The translations under genes and the position numbers were made by a program. A stretch of DNA of 33,868 nucleotides from Flavobacteriaceae bacterium. Its GTDB lineage: Bacteria > Bacteroidota > Bacteroidia > Flavobacteriales > Flavobacteriaceae. The notes under the pieces were generated by a model, which had not been told where the DNA came from, did no database searches, and was given only the letters and a program-made list of their open reading frames with translations. The stretch is from positions 1-33,868 of the forward strand of contig JAFMFL010000009.1 of the NCBI GenBank assembly GCA_017856205.1. The letters run 5' to 3'. Below are positions 1 to 11,978 of the stretch, piece by piece; within the stretch, counting starts at the first letter, position 1; every line of letters starts with the position of its first letter.

Positions 1-134
1 ATACTATCTCTTACGGTTTTGTTTTCATCGTAAAAACCAACCAAATCATATTTTTCAGATTGATGCAACAAGCGCAAATGGATTTTACCCAAATGCCCTG
101 CACCCAATACACCAGCTTTCAACTTCCTTTTCAT
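1..134 (-). CDS. Gfo/Idh/MocA-like NAD(P)-dependent oxidoreductase, N-terminal part only (runs off the window)
   Basis: Minus-strand translation MKRKLKAGVLGAGHLGKIHLRLLHQSEKYDLVGFYDENKTVRDS; Rossmann GxGxxG motif at the N-terminus. Confidence 0.75.
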   Translation of the reverse strand, partial: MKRKLKAGVLGAGHLGKIHLRLLHQSEKYDLVGFYDENKTVRDS

Positions 135-138
135 GCTA

Positions 139-146
139 CAAATGTA
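139..146 (-). promoter_or_regulatory. Putative -7 box TACATTTG, 4 nt upstream of the ATG at 134
   Basis: Exact TAnnTTTG match on the minus strand, layout TACATTTG-TAGC-ATG; no clear -33 TTG. Confidence 0.5.
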
Positions 147-180
147 ACAAGATTAAGTGGCGGGCAGACAGTTGATTTTG

Positions 181-188
181 TATTTTTG
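181..188 (+). promoter_or_regulatory. Putative -7 box TATTTTTG for pcm
   Basis: Exact TAnnTTTG, 5 nt before ATG 194. Confidence 0.5.
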
Positions 189-193
189 GGCAG

Positions 194-838
194 ATGAAGC
201 AGGACACAACCAAGCATCAGGGAAAACGACGCCAATTGGTTTTGGTTTTAGAGCAAAAAGGGATTACCCAAGCAGCCGTTCTAAACGCCATAGGCGACAT
301 TCCGCGTCACCTTTTTTTGGATAGTAGTTTTGTGGATCATGCCTATCAGGATAAAGCATTTCCCATTGGCGCTGAACAAACCATTTCACAACCTTACACC
401 GTGGCATTCCAAAGTGAGCAATTGCATCTCAAACCCGGAATGAAAGTGTTGGAAATTGGCACAGGTTCTGGTTATCAAACGGCGGTGTTGTGTCATATTG
501 GTGCAGAGGTCTATTCAATTGAGCGTCAGCATGAGTTGTTTCGCACCAGTCTTAAGCGGTTACCCGCACTGGGATACAAACCAAAGAAGCTCATTTTTGG
601 AGATGGATACAAAGGGTACCCCGAACAAGCGCCATATGATAGAATTATTGTAACGGCAGGTGCGCCCTCAGTTCCAGAAGCCTTATTAGCACAATTGGCT
701 GTAGGGGGAAGGATGGTGATTCCTGTTGGCGAAGCCAATCAGAAAATGACTGTTATCACCCGAACTTCGGATAACGATTTTCAAAAATTAGAACTTGGCG
801 ATTTTCGTTTTGTACCGCTTTTACAAGATAAAAATTAG
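194..838 (+). CDS. pcm: Protein-L-isoaspartate O-methyltransferase
   Basis: [22 protein letters not shown]...[18 protein letters not shown]-binding motif and PCMT architecture; 214 aa. Confidence 0.95.
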   Translation: MKQDTTKHQGKRRQLVLVLEQKGITQAAVLNAIGDIPRHLFLDSSFVDHAYQDKAFPIGAEQTISQPYTVAFQSEQLHLKPGMKVLEIGTGSGYQTAVLCHIGAEVYSIERQHELFRTSLKRLPALGYKPKKLIFGDGYKGYPEQAPYDRIIVTAGAPSVPEALLAQLAVGGRMVIPVGEANQKMTVITRTSDNDFQKLELGDFRFVPLLQDKN

Positions 839-1296
839 CGTTTAAAATTCTTTTTTACACGATCAAGTTGCCGTTTGTTATCACGGTCTTTTAGGGTTTC
901 CCGCTTGTCGTGAATTTTCTTCCCTTTCGCCAAAGCAATGCGTACTTTTGCCAATCCTTTATCTGTTAAGAACACCTGTAGTGGCACTATGGTAAGCCCC
1001 ACATTTTGTACCTGTTTGAGTAGTTTTCGCAATTCTTTTCGTTGCAAAAGTAGTTTTCGGTCTCCTTTGGTGCGGTGGTTTACATAACCTCCATGACTGT
1101 ATTCTTCAATGTGCATATTGATAATAAAAAGTTCGCCTTGCTCACTGAATGCACAAAAACTTTCTGCAATAGAAGCCTTTCCGGCACGAATAGATTTTAT
1201 TTCCGTACCTGTTAACACAATCCCAGCGGTGTATTGATCCATGAGTTCGTACTCAAAACGCGCTCGTTTGTTTTTTATGTTAATCGGCTTTTGCAT
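835..1296 (-). CDS. smpB: SsrA-binding protein
   Basis: [43 protein letters not shown]...[16 protein letters not shown] typical of SmpB. Confidence 0.97.
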   Translation of the reverse strand: MQKPINIKNKRARFEYELMDQYTAGIVLTGTEIKSIRAGKASIAESFCAFSEQGELFIINMHIEEYSHGGYVNHRTKGDRKLLLQRKELRKLLKQVQNVGLTIVPLQVFLTDKGLAKVRIALAKGKKIHDKRETLKDRDNKRQLDRVKKNFKR

Positions 1297-1300
1297 GCTA

Positions 1301-1308
1301 CAAAAGTA
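1301..1308 (-). promoter_or_regulatory. Putative -7 box TACTTTTG for smpB
   Basis: Exact TAnnTTTG on the minus strand, layout TACTTTTG-TAGC-ATG. Confidence 0.5.
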
Positions 1309-1381
1309 TAACCTTCTGATTTATGTTCATTTGTTTTTAATAAAACGGTCAATTTTAGTACTTTGTCTTGTGCTGTTTGGC

Positions 1382-1389
1382 TATTTTTG
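1382..1389 (+). promoter_or_regulatory. Putative -7 box TATTTTTG for glyA
   Basis: Exact TAnnTTTG, 16 nt before ATG 1406. Confidence 0.55.
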
Positions 1390-1405
1390 TGCTTTACTTT
1401 TAGCT

Positions 1406-2686
1406 ATGAATATCCAACGTGACGCACAAATTTTTGAGTTAATTGAAGCCGAAAAAGAACGCCAAATAAATGGTGTGGAGTTAATCGCTTCAGAGAATTT
1501 TACCAGTCCACAAGTCATGGAAGCCACGGGCTCTATTCTTACAAACAAATACGCCGAAGGCTATCCTGGAAAGCGTTATTACGGTGGTTGTGAGGTAGTT
1601 GATGAAATCGAAACTATTGCCATTGATAGAGCAAAAGCATTGTTTGGCGCTGCCTATGCTAATGTGCAGCCACACTCGGGATCGCAAGCCAATACGGCGG
1701 TGTATCACGCATTTATCAAGCCTGGAGATAAAATCATGGGGTTTGATTTATCACACGGAGGTCACCTGACACATGGTTCGCCTGTAAACTTTTCTGGACG
1801 ATTGTATGAGGCTGTTTTTTATGGTGTAGATAAAGAAACGGGGCGTTTGGATTATTATGTTATTGAAGAAATTGCAGCGCGTGAAAAGCCCAAAATGATT
1901 ATCGCTGGTGCATCTGCTTACTCAAGAGACATTGATTTTAAACGCTTTAGAGAAATTTCAGATAGCGTTGGCGCATTTTTGTTGGCAGACATTTCCCACC
2001 CCTCAGGACTTATTGCCAAGGGAATTTTAAACGATCCAATGCCGCACTGCCATGTGGTAACGACTACCACACACAAGACCCTTCGTGGTCCTCGTGGCGG
2101 TTTGATGATGATGGGACAAGATTATGAAAACCCTTTTGGATTAAAACTCAAAAACGGTAATTTACGTATGATGTCATCGCTTTTGGATTTGGCTGTTTTT
2201 CCTGGTAACCAAGGTGGACCCCTTGAGCATGTTGTGGGTGCTAAAGCTATTGCATTTGGAGAAGCTTTAACCGACGATTTCTTGCATTATATTTTACGTG
2301 TACGTGAAAATGCGCAAGCCATGGCAAAAGCATTTGTAGATAGAGGTTACAACCTTATTTCGGGTGGCACAGACAACCACATGATGCTTGTTGATTTACG
2401 CAACAAAAACATCTCAGGGAAACAAGCTGAGCAAGCCCTTGTGAAAGCTGAGATTACCGCAAATAAAAACATGGTGCCTTTTGATGATAAATCACCATTT
2501 GTTACTTCTGGAATTCGCTTTGGAACAGCTGCCATAACCACTAGGGGATTAGTCGCTGCCGATATGGAGCCAATAGTTTCTTTGATTGATGAGGTTATTC
2601 AAAACCCAGAGGATGAAACGGTACTTGCTGGCGTTGGAGAACAAGTGCATGCGATGATGGCACATCGTCCACTTTTTAACGCCTAA
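1406..2686 (+). CDS. glyA: Serine hydroxymethyltransferase
   Basis: [43 protein letters not shown]...[13 protein letters not shown]. Start moved from track 1241 to ATG 1406, because the first 55 residues overlap smpB and are not SHMT-like. Confidence 0.96.
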   Translation: MNIQRDAQIFELIEAEKERQINGVELIASENFTSPQVMEATGSILTNKYAEGYPGKRYYGGCEVVDEIETIAIDRAKALFGAAYANVQPHSGSQANTAVYHAFIKPGDKIMGFDLSHGGHLTHGSPVNFSGRLYEAVFYGVDKETGRLDYYVIEEIAAREKPKMIIAGASAYSRDIDFKRFREISDSVGAFLLADISHPSGLIAKGILNDPMPHCHVVTTTTHKTLRGPRGGLMMMGQDYENPFGLKLKNGNLRMMSSLLDLAVFPGNQGGPLEHVVGAKAIAFGEALTDDFLHYILRVRENAQAMAKAFVDRGYNLISGGTDNHMMLVDLRNKNISGKQAEQALVKAEITANKNMVPFDDKSPFVTSGIRFGTAAITTRGLVAADMEPIVSLIDEVIQNPEDETVLAGVGEQVHAMMAHRPLFNA

Positions 2687-4266
2687 TCTTTAATTACAAC
2701 GTGCTGATATGCACCAAGGTCGGGTGGTGAGCTACGCTGAACACCTAACAAATCTGTTGGGACTTGCGTGCCAATAGTCGCTTCCCCTTTTTGGATAAAG
2801 TCGCTTTCTTGTGAAATGCGCAAATCATTTTCTTCAGGCATTACAAACGCTGGTTCACCATTACTAATAATTTGGTTGTAGTACGTCGTGTTATTCCAAT
2901 CAAAAAATGGATTGTCAATCACGGATTGGCTTGAACTTTCAAACTGTATTGCCGTATGGTTTAGCTTGAAATTGAAAGCGCCTGTACCTTCTTGCTCTGC
3001 AAAAAACTCCACAAATTGACTTCCCTCAATAATACAATTGTCAAAAGTTGCTTTTTCTAGAGGTTTGATAAAGTTTGTTTCGTTATCAAGAGGGGTGTAG
3101 TCATTAAGCAGTACTGCTGGATTATTACGGAAACTTTTGTTCCAATAATTTGCAAACGTACAATGTACGAAGTGATACTTACCACCGATATTCCCAAAAA
3201 AAGATGCCTGTCCGGCGCTACCAAACACGCTGTTTTCAGCGTAAATATCTGCTGTTTTTCCCCATAAATTTATCGATGCACTATTGTGAATTTGGGTGTT
3301 TTTTAATGTGAGTGTAGGATTTGCTGTTTCATCGTTATAATCCATCAAAATACCTACGGTTGCATTTTTAATTGTGGTATGATTAAACTGATGCTGAGTG
3401 CTTCCTGTGGTCAGCCAAATAGCTCCCCATTGTCCTGGAATGTCATCATATAAAGGCTCTAATCGATCACCCTCAAAAATAACCTCGCCCTCTAAGGTTT
3501 CGGAATCATTACTTGGGGTGCCATTAACAAGCATTGTCGCATCTTTAGCAACAACAATTCCAGAATTTTTATGGAAATGAATACGCGCCCCAGCCTCAAA
3601 AACAATTGTTTTCCCTGACGGAACACCCATATAACCATACACCACGTAGGGCTTTTTGTTTGTAAAAACGAGTTCATTATCATCCAAATAAAAACCTTCT
3701 ATACCAACCGTATTTCCCTCGTCGTCAATACCAATTGGTATGCTTTCTTTGATACCGTTTTCTTTTTTAGGGTATAAAAACACGGCGTCTTGTACCAAGG
3801 TCATTAGTGTTACCTTTCCAACATCAGAAAAATGCAATTTGTCCTCGTATAAAAATTGGGTCTCGCTTTGCGTGAGAGTGTTAATATCAGCAGTTGTTTC
3901 GATATACACATACATGCTGTCTTTTGGTAGCAGCTCTACATCTTGAAATGACTTACCGCTGAATCCATCAACATTTAATCTAAAATTTGAATCATCTCCG
4001 TTATCTAAATAAATCTCAGGGATAGAAACCGGATCGTTGGAAGTGTTGTACACTTTTAAGTTGTAGGTAGCCGAACTAATACCTGTAAAAATGGTATCCA
4101 AATAAACGGTATCTCTGCTAAATCGCAACTCCGAAGACTGTATAGGGCGAAACGTAAAATCAGTACGGCAACTGCTATACAAACTTGCCAAGGCAATGCC
4201 TACAAGCAGTAGCAAGGTTTGAAAAATGGTATTCCGTGATTTATTTCTCAATAATTTCAACTTCAA
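2683..4266 (-). CDS. Putative lipoprotein with right-handed beta-helix-like repeats, function unknown
   Basis: 527 aa; hydrophobic N-terminus followed by SSC lipobox-like sequence; repetitive [48 protein letters not shown] segments. Confidence 0.7.
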   Translation of the reverse strand: MKLKLLRNKSRNTIFQTLLLLVGIALASLYSSCRTDFTFRPIQSSELRFSRDTVYLDTIFTGISSATYNLKVYNTSNDPVSIPEIYLDNGDDSNFRLNVDGFSGKSFQDVELLPKDSMYVYIETTADINTLTQSETQFLYEDKLHFSDVGKVTLMTLVQDAVFLYPKKENGIKESIPIGIDDEGNTVGIEGFYLDDNELVFTNKKPYVVYGYMGVPSGKTIVFEAGARIHFHKNSGIVVAKDATMLVNGTPSNDSETLEGEVIFEGDRLEPLYDDIPGQWGAIWLTTGSTQHQFNHTTIKNATVGILMDYNDETANPTLTLKNTQIHNSASINLWGKTADIYAENSVFGSAGQASFFGNIGGKYHFVHCTFANYWNKSFRNNPAVLLNDYTPLDNETNFIKPLEKATFDNCIIEGSQFVEFFAEQEGTGAFNFKLNHTAIQFESSSQSVIDNPFFDWNNTTYYNQIISNGEPAFVMPEENDLRISQESDFIQKGEATIGTQVPTDLLGVQRSSPPDLGAYQHVVIKD

Positions 4267-5263
4267 ATAATTTATCCCAATACTTTCCTGTTACAAAAAA
4301 AGTATTGCGTTTGGGGTGATAGGCAATCCCATTAAAAACGTCTAATCGGTTGTGTTGTTGTACTCTTTTCTTTAATCCTGAAAAATCTACCACGCCTTGC
4401 ACAATACCCGTGTTTGGGTCAATAATTACCACCACGTCTTTGTTAAACTGATACGTATTTCCGTAAATCAGCCCGTTCGCATATTCCAATTCATTTACCT
4501 TAGATAAAAAGGTGTTATGCGTGACAATGTCTTTGCTGTCAAGTTCTTCATAACTGGTAGGGTCAAGTCGCCAAAGTTTTTGGCTTCCATCGGTTTTGTA
4601 AAGCCATTTTCCGTCTGTGCAAAGTCCCCAACCTTCAGGACTTTTGGTGTATTTAAATGATTTTTCTAGGCTAAAATCGGATGCATTATAAACAAAACCA
4701 AGTTGCCTTTTCCATGTTAATTGTATGATTTTTCCGTTGATATGCGTCATACCCTCGCCAAAATAAGCCTTATCTAATGGAAGTTTTTGAATGATTTTTC
4801 CTGTTTTATAATCCACTTTCCTAATAGATGAAGCACCATATTGCCCAGTGCTTTCATATAGCGTATCGCCCACAAATTCCAGTCCTTGTGTATAGGCATT
4901 AATGTCGTGTGGATAGGTATTTATCAGTTTATACGTAAACGCTTTTGGACTTGTTGGCGCAAAAACACGAATATTTTTTGTGACTTCTTTTGTGCCGTTT
5001 TCGGTTTCAATAATTGCCTTAACTTGTTGTTCTCCTGTGTTTTGGGGCACAATAAATGGCTGTGTCAACTTTTTGTTATTCCAATAAAACTGATGTGTTT
5101 TGGTGTCTGCCAGTGTGTTTAGCGATAAATGAATGGTATCTGTAGGACGAACTTTTTTTGAAGTTGTTTTTACTACAATTTTATACGATATAGATTGCTT
5201 TGGCGAGCAACTTCCGACTACCAAAAGAACCGCAAAAAATACAAGACCCAATAACCTATTCAT
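4241..5263 (-). CDS. Plant-type (beta-propeller) glutaminyl-peptide cyclotransferase, predicted lipoprotein
   Basis: FTYKLINTYPHDINAYTQGLEFVGDTLYESTGQYGASSIRKVDYKTGKII...FGEGMTHINGKIIQLTWK; lipobox VVGSCS; Ig-like N-terminal segment. Confidence 0.88.
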   Translation of the reverse strand: MNRLLGLVFFAVLLVVGSCSPKQSISYKIVVKTTSKKVRPTDTIHLSLNTLADTKTHQFYWNNKKLTQPFIVPQNTGEQQVKAIIETENGTKEVTKNIRVFAPTSPKAFTYKLINTYPHDINAYTQGLEFVGDTLYESTGQYGASSIRKVDYKTGKIIQKLPLDKAYFGEGMTHINGKIIQLTWKRQLGFVYNASDFSLEKSFKYTKSPEGWGLCTDGKWLYKTDGSQKLWRLDPTSYEELDSKDIVTHNTFLSKVNELEYANGLIYGNTYQFNKDVVVIIDPNTGIVQGVVDFSGLKKRVQQHNRLDVFNGIAYHPKRNTFFVTGKYWDKLFEVEIIEK

Positions 5264-5326
5264 AAGGCATTAAATTAATGTTGAAAAATACTCATAATGT
5301 TCAGAAAAAAAAATGAACAAAGCATA

Positions 5327-5334
5327 TATATTTG
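5327..5334 (+). promoter_or_regulatory. Putative -7 box TATATTTG for SRP RNA
   Basis: Exact TAnnTTTG, 4 nt before the first paired base of the SRP RNA. Confidence 0.65.
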
Positions 5335-5338
5335 CGTT

Positions 5339-5435
5339 GGGCAAGTCCTATACAACCAGCTCCTGCTGAATCCCCCCAGGGCGGAAACGCAGCAAGGGTA
5401 AGCGGTCGTAGCGGTGTGCTGTAGGTAACTTGCCC
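5339..5435 (+). ncRNA. ffs: Small bacterial signal recognition particle RNA (4.5S type)
   Basis: GGGCAAG...CTTGCCC closing stem; conserved apical region CAGGGCGGAAACGCAGCAAGGGTAAG; T8 tract follows. Confidence 0.93.
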
Positions 5436-5443
5436 TTTTTTTT
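5430..5443 (+). terminator. Terminal SRP RNA stem plus T8 tract
   Basis: CTTGCCC (pairs with GGGCAAG at 5339) followed by TTTTTTTT. Confidence 0.6.
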
Positions 5444-6256
5444 ATGAAAAAACCATTCATTGTTCTCATTACAGGTGCCTCTTCAGGAATTGGCTTAGCA
5501 AGCGGACAATACCTTTCTGCCCGTGGTTTTTACGTGATTGGTACAAGCCGTACACCTAACAAATACCCTGATCATCCGTTTCCACTTGTTGCAATGGATG
5601 TTACTGATAATGCATCTATTGAATCTGCGATACATCAAATTGTTTCAGATTACACTCGTGTAGATGTGCTTATAAACAATGCTGGTATGGGTATGGCTGG
5701 TCCTTTAGAAGAACTTGATATGGAACCTTTTGATAGGGTTTTTGACACAAACCTTAAGGGTCCAATTTTTGTAATGCAACAGGTGCTCAAACAAATGCAC
5801 AAACAACACTCTGGAAAAATTATAAATGTAGCTTCCTTAGCAGGTGACAACGGCTTGCCATTCAGAAGTGTTTATTCTGCTTCCAAAGCTGCGCTAATAC
5901 GTGTAACTGAAAGTTTGCGGTTAGAACTTCGACACACTCCAATTCAGTGTACAACGCTTTCTCCGGGCTCTATACAGACTCCCATAGCAGCGAATCGCTT
6001 ATATGCCCCGCTTAGAGACGATTCCATTTATTATAATCAATACAAAAATGCACTTTCAGATATGGATGCTCATGTTGAAAAGGGTATCCAGCCTATTGAA
6101 GTAGCAAAAAAAATTGAAAAAATTATCTTGAAAAACAAATTAAAACCGCATTACAGCGTTGGACCTTTATTAGAAATTCTTTCGCCTGCAATTAAGTTTT
6201 TGTTGCCACAGCGTACTTACGAAAATTTACTTGCCTCTTTTTATAATTTAAAATAA
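5444..6256 (+). CDS. Short-chain dehydrogenase/reductase family oxidoreductase
   Basis: TGASSGIG cofactor motif, NNAG, YSASK active site; 270 aa. Confidence 0.92.
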   Translation: MKKPFIVLITGASSGIGLASGQYLSARGFYVIGTSRTPNKYPDHPFPLVAMDVTDNASIESAIHQIVSDYTRVDVLINNAGMGMAGPLEELDMEPFDRVFDTNLKGPIFVMQQVLKQMHKQHSGKIINVASLAGDNGLPFRSVYSASKAALIRVTESLRLELRHTPIQCTTLSPGSIQTPIAANRLYAPLRDDSIYYNQYKNALSDMDAHVEKGIQPIEVAKKIEKIILKNKLKPHYSVGPLLEILSPAIKFLLPQRTYENLLASFYNLK

Positions 6257-6261
6257 ACCAT

Positions 6262-8810
<2,549 letters not shown>

Positions 8811-8811
<1 letters not shown>

Positions 8812-9446
8812 TAGCGGTTGTAATATTTACTATTCCAAATGGCTTGATTAACATTCTTGCCTCTAGCGAAGGTATAATAAATTACAATAGCTGCAACCGA
8901 CTTAAACATAAAAAAATAAACCAAGAAAAAGTCGCTAAAGGTTGGGTTTGGTGTAAAAACAGACAATGGAACAAAAAGGGATAAAACAAAACTCCCAATC
9001 AATGTAGCAGCACACATGGTTATCAAATTCTTAAACGGCCAAACCAACCATTTCCGTAGCGGATGCAAATCGTTACCCCATTGGTGAATAAGGTAGTAAT
9101 ATCCATTTCCCATAGGTGCAAAGAGTAAGGGGTCGTCAGAGTTTTCTAATTTAAAAAGTTTGGAGGGCGCCATCATTTGCAATGAAGACAGCTCGGTTTT
9201 ATGAGTCTTTTCAATAGCTTTGATTTCGTCTATTGCCTCCACAGGAAACTGTCCTTTAAAGAGCTTGGCATCTAAAAAACGTAGTCTATAATCAATACAA
9301 ATCTTTTTTATTTGGTCAATATGATAAATACGATTTGTATCAACTTTATCAATATCAAAAGTATTTACAGGCAGCTTAAAATCTTTTTTTTGATCTCTCT
9401 CCCTAACTTGATTTAATTCTCTTCGGATATTGGTTAGCGCAAACAT
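8811..9446 (-). CDS. Conserved hypothetical membrane protein (two predicted TM segments)
   Basis: Hydrophobic segments LITMCAATLIGSFVLSLFVPL and FFLVYFFMFKSVAAIVIYYTF; start revised to ATG 9446 because track start 9470 (TTG) overlaps a -7 box. Confidence 0.7.
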
Positions 9447-9467
9447 AAATTTCTTTTTAGCAACACT

Positions 9468-9497
9468 CAAAGATACACATAACTATCGAATAATCAA
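9468..9497 (-). promoter_or_regulatory. Promoter TTG-N19-TATCTTTG for the gene starting at 9446
   Basis: Minus strand: TTG (9495-9497), 19 nt, TATCTTTG (9468-9475). Confidence 0.65.
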
Positions 9498-9521
9498 GTG
9501 TTTAAGTATTGATAAACAAGC

Positions 9522-11930
9522 TTACTGGCGAAGTGTTGCACCTAGTTGTTTTTCGTATTGCTGTGCAATGCGCTGCATGGTTTTGTCTATTTGTTTGTCG
9601 GTCAGTGTTTTGTTTTTGTCGCTTAATGTAAAGCTGAGCGCATAAGACTTTTTACCATCAGGAATTCCTTTTCCTGTAAACACATCAAACAATTCAACGT
9701 TCTCAAGAAGTTGCTTTTCCGTTTTTTGCGCAATTTGATGCAATTCTTCAAAAGTTGTATCGCTATTTACCAGTAACGCTAAATCACGATGTACCGAGGG
9801 GTATTTTGATAACGACTTAACTTTAATGTTTTGGTTTGTATTTGCCAAAACAGTGTCTAGCATTAATGTACAGGCAAAAACATCTTTTTCGATAGCCAAG
9901 TTTTCAAATGCATCTACATTTACCAAACCGAGTGTTCCAAGGTATTTGTCTTTAAAGTGAAATTCAATGGATTCTTTGTAGTGCGCATGGTTTCCGGGCG
10001 TTTCTATGGCGTTAATTCCAAGACGCGTAAGCAAGCTTCTTACCACTCCTTTTAAGAAGAAGAAATCGGATTTTTGTTCTGCTACTGTCCAATGATTTGG
10101 AAGTTGTTGTCCGGTTACGGCAATACCGAGTGTTGCAATTTGTTCGGTTCCTTTTTTGCCTTTATGATAGGTGTTTCCAAACTCAAAAAAGCGCAGATTT
10201 TGTTGTTGACGGTTGTTGTTAAACTGTATCGCTTCGAGCATTCCGTAAAGCAGATGGGTGCGCATCACAGAAAGTTCGCTACTCAAAGAATTTAAAATTC
10301 CCACGATTTCATCGGAATTCTGCCCGTGTTTCGGAGTTGTAAGCGAGTTATTATATAGCTCATAAAACCCTTGCGCCACAAGTTGTTGTGCAATACGCTG
10401 TTCGTGTTGATTTGACAACTGTTTGGTAAAGTCAGGCACTGAACTGTTTAGTTTTGAACCTGTTGGGATATTGTTATATCCATAAATACGCAGGATTTCT
10501 TCAACAACATCTGCAGGGCGGCGTACATCAGAACGATAGGTTGGGATTTCCAATCCTAAAGAGGTTTCAGTTACACTTGTCATCTTGATATCTAATCCTT
10601 GCAAAATTTTCTTAACGGTTTCGCGCGGAATTTCATACCCAATAAGATTGTTGATGAATTCAAACTTCAACAGCACTTGATAGGGTTCGTGCTTTGTAGC
10701 ATATTCATCTGTTATGTCCGAAGAAATTACGCCTCCAGCTACCTCTTGAATGAGTAACGCAGCACGTCTAAGAGCATATTCGACCAATTCAATATCAATA
10801 CTTCTCTCATATCGAAAGGAAGCATCTGTACTTAGCCCGTGGCGTTTTGCCGTTTTACGAATACTAACAGGGTCAAAATAAGCACTTTCTAAAAAGATTT
10901 CGGTAGTGTTTTCAGAAACCCCCGACTCTAATCCACCAAAAACACCCGCCAAACACATGGGCGTATCACCATCGCAAATCATCAAGTCTTCGCTACTAAG
11001 TTTGCGTTCAATTCCATCAAGTGTGACAAATGGCGTTCCTTCTTTAAGTTTTTGTACCCGAACAATTCCACTGGTGATTTTGCCTGCATCAAAGGCATGA
11101 AGCGGCTGACCCAATTCGTGAAGCACATAGTTCGTGGCATCCACAATATTGTTGATAGGTTTTAGCCCAATTGCTTTAAGACGATGCTGAACATATTCAG
11201 GCGAAGGCTTTACTTTCACCCCAGAAATACGCAACCCACAGTAACGCGGTGCTGCCTCATTATCTTGCACATCCACTTGAATTGCGCCACTGTAATTATC
11301 TGTTCGGAAAGAACTAACGGGTGGGGTTATTAAGGTAGGCGTTTCTTCCTTTAGAAGTAGGGCAGCGCGCAAATCTCTAGCCACACCAAAATGGCTCATG
11401 GCATCAGATCGATTTGGTGTAAGCCCAATTTCAAAAATGTGATCTGAAGTAATGGAAAACACCTCTTTACAAGGCTTGCCTGCTTTGTGGTGGTTTTCTA
11501 GTACCATAATCCCATCGTGACTAGCGCCAAGACCGAGCTCATCTTCAGCGCAAATCATACCTTGACTTACTTCACCTCGAATTTTACTTTTTTTGATAAC
11601 AAATGATTCTCCTGTTTCGCTGTAAAGTGTAGTGCCAACTGTTGCCACGGGAACCGTTTGTCCTACTGCTACATTGGGTGCACCACAAACAATTTGCACC
11701 GGATCATCCAGTCCAATATCAACTTGTGTAACCTTTAACTTATCTGCATTTTGATGTTTATCGCAGCTTAATACTTTTCCAATCACAACACCTTCTAAGC
11801 CACCTTTTATGGATTGATACTGTTCAATACCCTCCACTTCTAATCCTAAATCGGTAAGGATGGTAGCAATTTCTACTACGCTTAAGTCCGTTTGAATAAA
11901 ATCGCAAAGCCAATTATACGAGATGTGCAT
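9522..11930 (-). CDS. pheT: Phenylalanine--tRNA ligase beta subunit
   Basis: MHISYNWLCDFIQTDLSVVEIATILTDLGLEVEG...GLTPNRSDAMSHFGVARDL...YPSVHRDLALLV; 802 aa. Confidence 0.97.
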   Translation of the reverse strand: MHISYNWLCDFIQTDLSVVEIATILTDLGLEVEGIEQYQSIKGGLEGVVIGKVLSCDKHQNADKLKVTQVDIGLDDPVQIVCGAPNVAVGQTVPVATVGTTLYSETGESFVIKKSKIRGEVSQGMICAEDELGLGASHDGIMVLENHHKAGKPCKEVFSITSDHIFEIGLTPNRSDAMSHFGVARDLRAALLLKEETPTLITPPVSSFRTDNYSGAIQVDVQDNEAAPRYCGLRISGVKVKPSPEYVQHRLKAIGLKPINNIVDATNYVLHELGQPLHAFDAGKITSGIVRVQKLKEGTPFVTLDGIERKLSSEDLMICDGDTPMCLAGVFGGLESGVSENTTEIFLESAYFDPVSIRKTAKRHGLSTDASFRYERSIDIELVEYALRRAALLIQEVAGGVISSDITDEYATKHEPYQVLLKFEFINNLIGYEIPRETVKKILQGLDIKMTSVTETSLGLEIPTYRSDVRRPADVVEEILRIYGYNNIPTGSKLNSSVPDFTKQLSNQHEQRIAQQLVAQGFYELYNNSLTTPKHGQNSDEIVGILNSLSSELSVMRTHLLYGMLEAIQFNNNRQQQNLRFFEFGNTYHKGKKGTEQIATLGIAVTGQQLPNHWTVAEQKSDFFFLKGVVRSLLTRLGINAIETPGNHAHYKESIEFHFKDKYLGTLGLVNVDAFENLAIEKDVFACTLMLDTVLANTNQNIKVKSLSKYPSVHRDLALLVNSDTTFEELHQIAQKTEKQLLENVELFDVFTGKGIPDGKKSYALSFTLSDKNKTLTDKQIDKTMQRIAQQYEKQLGATLRQ

Positions 11931-11947
11931 GATTGTTATTTAAGTTA

Positions 11948-11977
11948 CAAAGATACACCGATGTTTTAAGTACACAA
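11948..11977 (-). promoter_or_regulatory. Promoter TTG-N19-TATCTTTG for pheT
   Basis: Minus strand: TTG (11975-11977), 19 nt, TATCTTTG (11948-11955); between the recG stop and the pheT start. Confidence 0.65.
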
Positions 11978-11978
11978 T

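Noticed and set aside
1241-1405. N-terminal 55-aa extension of GlyA in the ORF track (hydrophobic, signal-like)
   Set aside because: It overlaps the smpB coding and promoter region; the -7 box at 1382-1389 and SHMT homology support ATG 1406.
5275-5469. 64-aa minus-strand ORF across the SRP RNA
   Set aside because: Antisense to a clearly recognised structural RNA and to the SDR start.
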